This document shows, piece after piece, positions 1 to 7,828 of a stretch of DNA of 19,880 nucleotides. How positions within the stretch are numbered: position 1 is the first letter of the stretch; the number at the start of each line of letters is the position of its first letter. Origin of the DNA: JBJXGF01 sp046153015. Lineage in GTDB: Bacteria; Actinomycetota; Acidimicrobiia; Acidimicrobiales; CAIXPF01. The translations under genes and the position numbers were made by a program. Location: assembly GCA_046153015.1 (NCBI GenBank), contig JBJXGF010000040.1:1-19880 (forward strand). Reading direction: 5' to 3'. The notes under the pieces are model-generated. The model was given only the letters and a program-made list of their open reading frames with translations. It made no database searches and was not told where the DNA came from.

Positions 1-1439
1 GCGCGCACGGCGAGCTGGTAGGCGGTGTTCGGGCTGAGCCCGGTGAGGGTGGCGGTGTTGGTGGTGACCGTGGCGAGGGTGGCGGCGCCGCCGGGGGCGT
101 TCACGCGGACCACGTCGTAGTTCTTGAGGCCGCCGCCGCCGGTGTTGTCCGTCGACGCGGTCCAGGTGATCGACAGGCTGGTCGAGCCGGGCGCGCCCAC
201 CGCGCTCGGCGCACCCGGCGTGCCCGGCGGCGTCGTGTCGGGCGGCGCCAGCCGGTCGTTGCGCCACAGCAGCGCGGGCGTGGCGTTGCCGGCGTAGTTC
301 ACGGCGAGGATGTCGATGTCGCCGTCGCGCTCCACGTCGCCGACGCGCACGTTGTGCACGCCGTCGGTGCTCGAGACCACCTGCTCGGACCACGAGCCGT
401 TGTCGTTCGTGAACACCGACAGCGAGCCGCCGGAGCTGGCGTTCGAGTGGCGCATGACGCCGGTGACCACGTCGAGGCTGTCGCCGGCGTCGATCTTCGC
501 CACCTTCAGCGTGTGGACGCGGTTCTGACCAGCGGTCACCCCGACGGTCTTGATCAGGGTCTTCACCCACCCGCCGCCGCTGCGCGAGTACCAGGCCAGG
601 TCTGGGCTGCCTTGGTCCTCCAGCGGACCGAGCACCACGTCGTTCACGCCGTCCGCGTTCATGTCGGCCACCGCGGCCGAGCCCCACGCCTGGTTGGGCA
701 CGATCGCCGGCCCGGCCGTCCAGCCGCCGCCGCCCACCCGGGGGTTCACCAGCCATGCCCCGCCGGCCACCACGTCGACGTCGGTGTCGGCGTCGAGATC
801 GCCCAGCGCCAGGCCCTCGCCGGACGGCGCGTTGAGCGTCTGCGGCGCGGCCCACGTGCCGTCTGCGTTCTGGACCCACAGGCTGAGGTTTCCCTGGCGG
901 CGCGTCACCACGTCGAGGCGGCTGTCGCCGGCCACGTCGGCCACCTCCACGTCGTGGATGTAGCCGGCGCTCGCGTTGATCGTCGTGCGCGTCCACGCCG
1001 CCGTCACGGTCGGGTCGCCGTTCGGGTTGCGGGGATTCCGGTAGACGGAGAGCGCTCCGCTGCCCGCGTTGTTCGGCGCCACGATGTCCGCGTCGCCGTC
1101 GCCGTCCATGTCGGCCGCCTGGCAGTCGGTGGTGAACTCGCCCCCTGGGCTGTCGACGGTGAACGGCGCCCAGCCGGCGGCGCCGTCGGAGCGGAACCAG
1201 CGCAACGTGGTGAAGCCGCCCACGACGGCATCCAGGTCACCGTCGAGGTCGACGTCGGCCAGCGCCTTGCAGTCTCCGGCCGTGCTCCCGGCCATGCTCA
1301 GCCGCGTGAACGGCACGGTGACGGCGTCGGCCCGCCGGCCGTTCACCAGCAACGCGCCCAGCACCGCCACGACGCCGACGACAGCCGCCGTGACCAGCCA
1401 CCCCGCAAGGCGCCCCAACGCCTTTCCGCGTGTGAACAT
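1..1439 (-). CDS. Exported FG-GAP/VCBS-repeat protein with fibronectin III domain (partial, C-terminus outside window)
   Basis: The reading frame runs from ATG at 1439 to the window edge with no stop (479 codons seen). The ATG is preceded by a GGAGG-like site about 8 nt upstream. Residues 1-38 form a signal peptide or signal anchor (MFTRGKALGRLAGWL then a long hydrophobic run). Residues about 45-390 hold seven repeats built on Asp-rich loops, for example DLDGDLDAVVGG, DMDGDGDADIVAPN, DMNADGVNDVVLGP and DVERDGDIDILAVN. These are typical calcium-binding FG-GAP/VCBS blades of a seven-bladed propeller. After a Pro/Thr linker (DTTPPGTPG), an FN3 domain starts near residue 399 and reaches the edge. 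Such proteins are usually extracellular or surface bound; the ligand cannot be read from sequence. The gene is divergent from the dehydrogenase-like gene at 1630, which also carries an FN3 domain. Confidence 0.85.
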   Translation of the reverse strand, partial: MFTRGKALGRLAGWLVTAAVVGVVAVLGALLVNGRRADAVTVPFTRLSMAGSTAGDCKALADVDLDGDLDAVVGGFTTLRWFRSDGAAGWAPFTVDSPGGEFTTDCQAADMDGDGDADIVAPNNAGSGALSVYRNPRNPNGDPTVTAAWTRTTINASAGYIHDVEVADVAGDSRLDVVTRRQGNLSLWVQNADGTWAAPQTLNAPSGEGLALGDLDADTDVDVVAGGAWLVNPRVGGGGWTAGPAIVPNQAWGSAAVADMNADGVNDVVLGPLEDQGSPDLAWYSRSGGGWVKTLIKTVGVTAGQNRVHTLKVAKIDAGDSLDVVTGVMRHSNASSGGSLSVFTNDNGSWSEQVVSSTDGVHNVRVGDVERDGDIDILAVNYAGNATPALLWRNDRLAPPDTTPPGTPGAPSAVGAPGSTSLSITWTASTDNTGGGGLKNYDVVRVNAPGGAATLATVTTNTATLTGLSPNTAYQLAVR

Positions 1440-1461
1440 CCGCCCGCCTCCGCCCGAAGTC

Positions 1462-1594
1462 GATGACTGGAGGGTACCCGTTCGAGAAAATGGAGCAGTC
1501 CTCATGCCGAGGTACAGAGCGATTTACCCACCGACGATGGTTGCCAGACGTGGGTCCGATAGCGTGCCAATTGGCGGACAATGCTCCAGTCATC
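1462..1594. promoter_or_regulatory. Divergent intergenic region with an 11-bp element repeated in inverted orientation
   Basis: The 190 bp between the two divergent exported-protein genes contains CTCCAGTCATC twice. One copy is on the minus strand (1472-1462, 23 nt before the ATG at 1439) and one on the plus strand (1584-1594, 36 nt before the GTG at 1630). Each copy therefore reads in the sense direction of the gene it precedes. A second, 7-bp pair (TGGAGCA / TGCTCCA) lies between them. A TANNNT box (TACCCT, 1476-1471 minus) overlaps the minus-strand copy. A shared activator or sigma-factor site for co-expression is the simplest reading; the factor is unknown. Confidence 0.4.
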
Positions 1595-1629
1595 TCGATG
1601 GCCTCGGGGCTGAAATATGGCGGTGACAT

Positions 1630-4600
1630 GTGGTGAATGTGGCGGAGCATTCGCGCGTACGTAGCGCAGTATCGGCGGTCATGGCGATGCTGCTCGTCGG
1701 CGTGGGCCTGGCGACGGGGCGGTGGGCGCTCGCCGACGCCGCGCCCCCCGGGCTCGACGTGACGAAGGTGGTGGAGGAGCACGTGGCCGGGGGCGCGTGG
1801 TCGAAGTCGCTGGCCGCGGACTGGCTGCCCGACGGGCGCATGCTGGTGCTGACCCAGACCGGCCAGGTCCATCTCGTGAACCCGGCCACCGGCGCGTCGA
1901 GCTTGCACTTCACGATCGACAACGTGGAGGACAGCCTCGAGTCCGGCGCGCTCGACCTCACGGTCGACCCGAACGCGGCGACGAACGGCCACTTCTACGT
2001 CTATTACTCGCTGCAGAGCGCGCCCCACCGGCTGCGCATCGCCCGGTACACGTTCAACGCGAACGGACAGACAACCAAGAACAGCCAGACGACGATGTGG
2101 GAGGACCCGGGTCCGGGTGACCACACCACAATCGCCAACGCCGGCGTGCACATCGGCGGCGCCCTCGACATCGGCCCGGACGGAAAGTTCTACCTGAGCA
2201 TCGGCGACGCGTACGCCAACCCCACGTCGTCGACCCACCCGTCGCAGGACCTGACCAAGGTGTTCGGCAAGGTGCTGCGGATCAACCCGGACGGCAGCGC
2301 GCCCACCGACAACCCGTTCTACGACGGCGCCGGACCCAATGCCGACGTGGTGTGGGCGTACGGGCTGCGCAACCCGTACCGCGGCGGCTGGGATCGCGTG
2401 CGGACGCCGTCCCAGCCGATGGGCACGGTGCCGGCGAACGGCCTCTACTGGACCGGCGACGTCGGCGGCAACGTGGACGACTCCGCCTACGAAGAAGTCA
2501 ACATCGTCGAACCCGGCAAGAACTACGGGTGGGCCCGATGCGAGGGGCCGCTCGGGCCTCCGAAGCAGGGCGCCAACTGCCCGTCCGGCGTGACGGCGCC
2601 GGTTCACTACTACGGCCACGACGTGAACGGCGGGTGCTGCTTCAACCGCGCCATCGTCGGCGGCGGGATCTACCACGGATCGAACTTCCCCCTCGAAGGC
2701 GTGTACCTCTACGCCGACTACCCGACCCAGGAGGTCTCCTGGGTGCAGCTCGGGGCCGACGGCCGCACCAAGGTCGACTCCGGGCTGCTGAAGAAGCTCT
2801 CGGCCGACATCCCCGTCTGGCTCGAACCGGGGCCGGACGGCTACGTCTACTTCCTCAAGCTCGGCTTCAACAACGACGGCGCGCTGCGCCGCCTGCGCTA
2901 CACCGGCGCCGTGGCCCAGCCGCCCACCATCACCCGCGCGTCGGCGACGCCCACGAGCGGGCCCGCCCCGCTGACCGTGCAGTTCGACGGGCTGGCCACC
3001 GACGCCAACAACGACGGCATCAGCTACCGGTGGGACTTCGGGGACGGTCAGAGCTCGACCAGCCGCACCGTCTCGCACACCTACACCACGGCCGGCGCCT
3101 ACCGGGCGCAGCTCCGGGTCACCGCCGGGGGTGACACGGTCACCTCGTCGCCGATCACGATCAGCGTGGGCAACCGGCCGAGCGCCAGCATCACGAGCCC
3201 CGCCGAGGGCGCCACGTTCGTCGCCGGCCAGACCATCCGCGTGACCGGCGCCGCGACCGACGCCGAGGACGGCGCCCTGAGCGGCGCGTCCTTGGGCTGG
3301 ACGGTGCTGTTCCGCCACAACGACCACTTCCACCCCGACCTGACCGGGACCGGCTCCTTCGTCGACATCGCGGTGCCCGTGTCCGGACACGATTTCTCGG
3401 GGACCACCGGGTATCAGGTGACGCTGCGGGCGACCGACAGCACCGGGCTCACCGACGAGAAGGTCCTGAACCTGCTCGCCACCAAGGTGGCCATCCCGGT
3501 GAGCGGCGCCGCCAGCGGCGAGGTCGACGGCCGCAGCCAGCCGTTCCCGTTCACGATCGACACGATCCCGGGCTTCCGGCACACGGTCTCGGTCCCCGAG
3601 TCCGAATGCCGCTCGGGCCGGCGCTTCGCGTTCGCGTCGTGGTCCGACGGCGGCGCCCGCAGCCACACGATCGTGGCCGCCGCCGGCCTGTCGCTCACGG
3701 CCAGCTACACCGACACCGGGCAGGCGTGCAGCACGATCGGCGATCTGAAGGTGAGCGCCGCTCCCAACCGCAGCGCGCCCGAGCCGCTGAACGGCAAGAC
3801 CTTCCCCACCAGCGCCGGCGGCCAGCACATCTTCCTCGACGCGCCCCGCTCCGACTACGCTTCGGTGCAGTTCTGGCTCGATTCGCCGACAACGGCAGCG
3901 CCGCTGCACACCGAGACATTGGCGCCGTACGACTTCGCCGGCGGCGGCGTCGAGGTCGCCAACCCGTTCGATCTCGGGACGCTCAGCGCGGGGAGCCACA
4001 CGATCACCGCCCGCGCCGCCGCCGTCGACGGCACGTCGGCCACCACGTCGGCCACCTTCACGGTGGGGTCGGCGCCGCCGCCGGATACGACGCCGCCGAC
4101 GGCGCCGGGCGGGGTGGCGGTGTCGCAGGTGACCGCGACGGGGGCCACGGTGAGCTGGACCGCGTCGAGCGACGATCGCGGGCCGGTGGTGTACGACGTG
4201 CTGCTGGGTTCGACGGTGGCCCGCTCGGGCGTGACCACGACCTCGGCGGCGTTGACGGGGCTCTCGCCGAGCACGAGCTACGGCGTGACGGTCCGGGCCC
4301 GTGACGGGGCGGGCAACGCGGCGACCTCGTCGCCGGTGGTCACGTTCCAGACGCTGGCGGGGCCGCCCCCGCCGGCGGGCGGCGATCCGATCAACGTGTC
4401 CTCCAGCAGCACCCGCGGCGGGGCCGTCGCCCTGCAGGGGGCGACGCTGCCGGCCAGCGGGGCGCGGTACATCTTCCTGGCGCACAGCCAGTCCTACGTG
4501 CGGGTGATGTTCTACCTGGACGACCCGAACCGGACGGGGCCGGCGCTGCGCACCGAGGGGCTGGCGCCGTACGACTTCGCCGGCGGCGGCGTCGAGGCCG

Positions 4601-4710
4601 CCAACCCGTTCGATCTCGGGACGCTCGCCGCGGGGAGCCACACGATCACCGCCGCCGCGCTGCGAGCGGACGGGACCACCGCCGTCTCCCGCGCCACCTT
4701 CACGAAATGA
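1630..4710 (+). CDS. Secreted glucose/sorbosone dehydrogenase-type propeller protein with PKD, FN3 and duplicated C-terminal Ig-like domains
   Basis: 1026 residues. Residues 1-36 are a signal peptide ending in ALADA. Residues about 42-425 match the glucose/sorbosone dehydrogenase (PQQ-dependent, soluble) propeller family: HIGGALDIGPDGKFYLSIGD at 174, the conserved fragment VWAYGLRNPY at 241, WTGDVGGN at 274 and EPGKNYGW at 294. His174 sits where the family's catalytic base is expected. Next come a PKD domain (about 433-513, with YRWDFGDG), an Ig-like segment (about 516-617), a first C-terminal module (about 730-812), an FN3 domain (about 818-909) and a second copy of that module (about 944-1026). 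There is no sortase motif or C-terminal membrane segment, so the protein is probably released. An oxidase/dehydrogenase acting on sugars at the cell surface is inferred; the substrate is unknown. The GTG at 1630 has no clear ribosome site; ATG at 1681 is an alternative start. Confidence 0.85.
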   Translation: MVNVAEHSRVRSAVSAVMAMLLVGVGLATGRWALADAAPPGLDVTKVVEEHVAGGAWSKSLAADWLPDGRMLVLTQTGQVHLVNPATGASSLHFTIDNVEDSLESGALDLTVDPNAATNGHFYVYYSLQSAPHRLRIARYTFNANGQTTKNSQTTMWEDPGPGDHTTIANAGVHIGGALDIGPDGKFYLSIGDAYANPTSSTHPSQDLTKVFGKVLRINPDGSAPTDNPFYDGAGPNADVVWAYGLRNPYRGGWDRVRTPSQPMGTVPANGLYWTGDVGGNVDDSAYEEVNIVEPGKNYGWARCEGPLGPPKQGANCPSGVTAPVHYYGHDVNGGCCFNRAIVGGGIYHGSNFPLEGVYLYADYPTQEVSWVQLGADGRTKVDSGLLKKLSADIPVWLEPGPDGYVYFLKLGFNNDGALRRLRYTGAVAQPPTITRASATPTSGPAPLTVQFDGLATDANNDGISYRWDFGDGQSSTSRTVSHTYTTAGAYRAQLRVTAGGDTVTSSPITISVGNRPSASITSPAEGATFVAGQTIRVTGAATDAEDGALSGASLGWTVLFRHNDHFHPDLTGTGSFVDIAVPVSGHDFSGTTGYQVTLRATDSTGLTDEKVLNLLATKVAIPVSGAASGEVDGRSQPFPFTIDTIPGFRHTVSVPESECRSGRRFAFASWSDGGARSHTIVAAAGLSLTASYTDTGQACSTIGDLKVSAAPNRSAPEPLNGKTFPTSAGGQHIFLDAPRSDYASVQFWLDSPTTAAPLHTETLAPYDFAGGGVEVANPFDLGTLSAGSHTITARAAAVDGTSATTSATFTVGSAPPPDTTPPTAPGGVAVSQVTATGATVSWTASSDDRGPVVYDVLLGSTVARSGVTTTSAALTGLSPSTSYGVTVRARDGAGNAATSSPVVTFQTLAGPPPPAGGDPINVSSSSTRGGAVALQGATLPASGARYIFLAHSQSYVRVMFYLDDPNRTGPALRTEGLAPYDFAGGGVEAANPFDLGTLAAGSHTITAAALRADGTTAVSRATFTK
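3921..4011 (+). repeat. Near-identical intragenic repeat, copy 1
   Basis: This 91-bp segment matches 4563-4653 at 88 of 91 positions in the same frame. Both encode the stretch APYDFAGGGVE.ANPFDLGTL followed by .AGSHTITA. The flanking parts of the two protein modules have diverged far more than this core. Confidence 0.9.
4563..4653 (+). repeat. Near-identical intragenic repeat, copy 2
   Basis: Second copy of the 91-bp segment at 3921-4011, with only three base differences. It lies in the last module of the same gene. Confidence 0.9.
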
Positions 4711-5054
4711 GGCGCCTCGCGGGATCGCTCCTGCTGGTGAGCGCGCTGCTGCTCACCGGCTGCGGCCTCGGCCGCCTGTCCGGCGAGCCGGCGGATCGGC
4801 CGGCGGCGAGTCCGCCGCCGGCCGCGCCGCCGCCGGCCAGCCCGCCCCCGGCGGCGGCCTCGGTAGCCGACCCGCCGGCGGCCGAAGACCCGTACGGGTA
4901 CTACGTGGGCATCGGCGTGGCGCCCGAGGTCGCCCGCTGTATGGCCGCCACGCTGGCCGGGCGGGGCGTCCTGTCCGTCGCCCAGATCGAACAGGCGCCG
5001 GACGCGGCGGGGATCAACGCAGACATCGACCGCTGCTTCGCCGAGGCCGGCTGA
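4707..5054 (+). CDS. Small Pro/Ala-rich lipoprotein
   Basis: 115 residues. The ATG at 4707 overlaps the stop of the upstream dehydrogenase-like gene (ATGA), so the two are probably translated in coupling. MRRLAGS plus a hydrophobic stretch ends in the lipobox L16-T-G-C19, which marks a lipoprotein anchored after cleavage before Cys19. Residues 30-60 are a Pro/Ala-rich linker that would reach through the envelope. The C-terminal 50 residues form a small helical unit with two further cysteines (Cys78 and Cys110) that could form a disulfide outside the cell. I recognise no family. The coupling suggests a partner or tether for the secreted upstream protein, but that is inference. Confidence 0.75.
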   Translation: MRRLAGSLLLVSALLLTGCGLGRLSGEPADRPAASPPPAAPPPASPPPAAASVADPPAAEDPYGYYVGIGVAPEVARCMAATLAGRGVLSVAQIEQAPDAAGINADIDRCFAEAG

Positions 5055-5078
5055 GGGCCCGGCCCGGCGCTCGACCGT

Positions 5079-5097
5079 CGCCCCGGCCGGCGGGGCG
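5079..5097. terminator. Hairpin between convergent genes (possible bidirectional terminator)
   Basis: CGCCCCG (5079-5085) pairs perfectly with CGGGGCG (5091-5097) around a 5-nt loop. It lies 24 nt after the lipoprotein stop and 14 nt beyond the end of glnE on the opposite strand. There is no T-run, as is common in high-GC actinobacteria, so intrinsic termination is not certain. Confidence 0.4.
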
Positions 5098-5110
5098 GCG
5101 GGGCGGCGGT

Positions 5111-7828
5111 TCAGCCCTCGAAGAACACCCGCTCGACCACCTGGCGGGCGCGCCGGGTGATCTGCCGGTAGGACTCGCGCAGGCTCGTCTCGGGCCGTTC
5201 GAGGAAGCCGAGCATGCGGGCGAGGTGCACCGCCTCGTTCGGCTTGGCCGGCAGGGAATCGGCCTTGGCCCCGAGGTGGAGGTAGCGCAGGTTGCGGGCC
5301 CGTTCGCAGAACCGGTAGGCGGCGTCGAGGCGTTCGGCGTCGGCCGTCGCCAGCAGGCCGGCGGCGGCGAGGGCGGTCAGCGCGGCGCGCGTGGAGGGGG
5401 TGCGCAGCGCCGGGTCGGCGTTCCCGTGGCGCAGCTGCAGGAGCTGCGCCGTCCACTCCACGTCGGCCAGCGAGCCCGGCCCGAGCTTCAGGTGGAACGC
5501 CGGGTCGTCGGGCGGACGGATGCGTTCCTGCTCGATCCTCACCTTCATGCGGCGGATCTCGCGCGCCTCGGCGTCGGTCAGCGCCGAGCCGTGCACCACC
5601 TCCCCGCGCCAGGCGTCGAACCGGGCGGCCAGCTCGGCGTCGCCCGCCGCGGGCCGCGCCCGCAGCAGCGCCTGACGCTCCCAGAGCATGCCCCGGCCGC
5701 TCTCGAAGTAGGAGCGCCAGCCGGCCACGCTGAGCACCAGCGCCCCCGAGCGGCCCTCCGGGCGGAGGCGGGCGTCCATCTCGAACACCCTTCCCTCGGC
5801 GGTCTGCTCGCCGAGGTCGCGCAGCACCGCCTCGGCCGTGCGCTCGGCGAGGACCGCGTCGTCGCCGTCGTGCACGAACACCACGTCGAGATCCGACGCG
5901 TAGCCGAGCTCGCCGCCGCCCAGCTTGCCCATCCCGATCACCGCGAACGGAAGACCCGGCGCCAGCGCGGCCAGCTCGGCCTCGAGGCACGCCTCGGCCA
6001 GCGCGGTGAGCTCGGGGCCAGGGCCGTCCGGGGTGAGACCGAGCAGGTCGCGTGACGCGATGCGCAGCTCCTCGCGGCGGGCGAAACGGCGCAGCCCCGC
6101 GCCCCGGTCGCTCGGCGAGCCGGCCCGCCACCCGGTCATCTCGAGCGCCTCCTCCACGAGCTGGGCGCGGGACTTGGGCTCGGCCAGCGCCGCCTCGTCG
6201 ACCAGGTCGGCGATCGCCTCCGGTTGGCGGCGCAGGGCGCGGCCCACCACCTTGGACGAGCCGAGCAGCAGGCAGAGCCGTTCCCCGGCGAGGCGGGAGT
6301 CCCGCAGGGCGGCCACCACAGCGCCGGCGCGCACCGGGCCGTCGGCGACCGTGCGCAGCTGCAGCAGCCCGAGGTCGGGCCCCGGCGAGGCGGAGAGCCA
6401 TTCGAGCAGCAGGGGGAACACCGCCCGGAACTGCTTGGCGGTGCGCGAGAACCCCATCGTCAGCTCGAGCACCGCGCCGCGCGCCGCCTCGAAGTCGCGG
6501 AAGCCGAACGCGGCGAGCTGCTCGTCGAGCGCGGCCGCGTCGAAGGCCTGGACACCGGCGAGACGGTCGAGCAGCGGACGGAAGAACAGCTGCTCGAACA
6601 GCGCCCGGACCGACGCCTGGTGGCGGCGGTGGCTGTCCTCGAACTGCTCGAGGGCGTCGGCGTCGGCCCGGTCGCGAAAGTCGAGCACCCGGGCCAGGCG
6701 GCGGCGCGCGTCGACCCCGTCGGGCAGCGTGTACACCTGCTGCTCGTCGCGCAGCTGCAGCCGGTGCTCCACGAGACGCAGGTAGCGGTAGGCGGTGGCG
6801 AGGTGCTCCGCGTCCTCGGCGTTCACGTAGCCGCCCCGGGCGAGCTGCTCGAGCGCTTCGAGCGTGCCCCCCGAGCGGATCGTGCGGTCGTGGCGGCCCT
6901 GGCTCAACTGCAGGAGCTGCACCGCGAACTCCACGTCCCGGATGCCCCCCGGGCCCCGCTTGATCTCCCTGGCCCGCCGCGCCTCGCTGCGGCTCTTCAT
7001 GGCCCGGATCTCGCGCAACGCGTCCGGGTCGAGCGGGCCGTCCCACACGGTGGGCAGCACTGCGTCGAAGAACCGGTTGGCCAGCTCGCCGTCCCCGGCC
7101 ACGAAGCGGGCCTTGATCAGCGCCTGGCGCTCCCAGTGCCCGGCCCAGGAGCGGTAGTAGTCGCCGTAGGCGGCAACGGTGCGCGAGAGCAGCCCGGCGC
7201 GGCCCTCGGGGCGCAGGTCGGCGTCGGTGCGAAAGACGATGCCCTCGGAGGTGGGCTCGCTCATGATCGAGAGGAGGCGCTTGGCGGCGGCCGCCGACTC
7301 CTCCTGGTCGCCCTCGTGCACGAACAGCACGTCGACGTCGGACGCGTAGTTCAGCTCGCGCCCGCCGAGCTTGCCCATGCCGATCACCGCCATCGGCCCG
7401 GGCGGCGCCGCCAGGCGCAGCGCCACGCCGAGGCAGGCGTCGGCCAGGGCGGAGAGCTCGCGACCCACCGCGGTCAGATCGGCCAGCCCCAGCAGGTCGC
7501 GCAGGGCGATGCGGGCCAGCTCGGCCCGCTTCCAGCGCCGCAGCCCCGCCGGGTCGAGCCCGAGCCCCGCCTCGGTGTACGCGTCGACCCCGCGTTCGGC
7601 CGCCAGCCCGGCGGGGTCGCGCAGGGGGGCCAGCAGGCTCGGGTCGCGGATCGCGCCCTCGGTGAGCGAGCGCGACGCATCAGCCAGCGCCACCGCGCCC
7701 CGGGCCAGCAGCTCCTCCTCGGCCAGCGCCTCCGCCAGCTCGGGGCGGCCCTCCACCAGCCGATCCATCGCCACCCTCGCCGCGGCCGGGTCGGCCGCGG
7801 CGGCCAACGCACGGTCGAGCGCGTTCAA
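5111..7828 (-). CDS. glnE: Bifunctional glutamine synthetase adenylyltransferase / adenylyl-removing enzyme
   Basis: About 905 residues with the duplicated layout of GlnE. The N-terminal half carries the nucleotidyltransferase signature GMGKLGGRELNYASDVDV (150-167) and the C-terminal half carries GMGKLGGGELGYASDLDV (632-649). Both retain the SDxDV metal-binding aspartates, so both the removing (N-terminal) and the adenylylating (C-terminal) activity look intact. RGPGGIRDVEF and GPGSLADVEW mark the helical domain after each active site. The open frame continues upstream inside glnA2, but homology starts near the glnA2 stop. I place the start at TTG 7828, whose TTGA overlaps that stop; TTG at 7843 is the alternative. 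At 905 residues it is slightly short for the family (E. coli about 946). GlnE reversibly adenylylates a Tyr of glutamine synthetase in response to nitrogen status. Confidence 0.93.
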   Translation of the reverse strand: MNALDRALAAAADPAAARVAMDRLVEGRPELAEALAEEELLARGAVALADASRSLTEGAIRDPSLLAPLRDPAGLAAERGVDAYTEAGLGLDPAGLRRWKRAELARIALRDLLGLADLTAVGRELSALADACLGVALRLAAPPGPMAVIGMGKLGGRELNYASDVDVLFVHEGDQEESAAAAKRLLSIMSEPTSEGIVFRTDADLRPEGRAGLLSRTVAAYGDYYRSWAGHWERQALIKARFVAGDGELANRFFDAVLPTVWDGPLDPDALREIRAMKSRSEARRAREIKRGPGGIRDVEFAVQLLQLSQGRHDRTIRSGGTLEALEQLARGGYVNAEDAEHLATAYRYLRLVEHRLQLRDEQQVYTLPDGVDARRRLARVLDFRDRADADALEQFEDSHRRHQASVRALFEQLFFRPLLDRLAGVQAFDAAALDEQLAAFGFRDFEAARGAVLELTMGFSRTAKQFRAVFPLLLEWLSASPGPDLGLLQLRTVADGPVRAGAVVAALRDSRLAGERLCLLLGSSKVVGRALRRQPEAIADLVDEAALAEPKSRAQLVEEALEMTGWRAGSPSDRGAGLRRFARREELRIASRDLLGLTPDGPGPELTALAEACLEAELAALAPGLPFAVIGMGKLGGGELGYASDLDVVFVHDGDDAVLAERTAEAVLRDLGEQTAEGRVFEMDARLRPEGRSGALVLSVAGWRSYFESGRGMLWERQALLRARPAAGDAELAARFDAWRGEVVHGSALTDAEAREIRRMKVRIEQERIRPPDDPAFHLKLGPGSLADVEWTAQLLQLRHGNADPALRTPSTRAALTALAAAGLLATADAERLDAAYRFCERARNLRYLHLGAKADSLPAKPNEAVHLARMLGFLERPETSLRESYRQITRRARQVVERVFFEG

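Noticed and set aside
1237..4641. 1134-codon open frame on the strand opposite the dehydrogenase gene
   Set aside because: It is rich in Arg, Gly, Val and Ala with no domain, and mirrors the real gene's codon bias. The plus-strand frame has unmistakable dehydrogenase, PKD and FN3 motifs.
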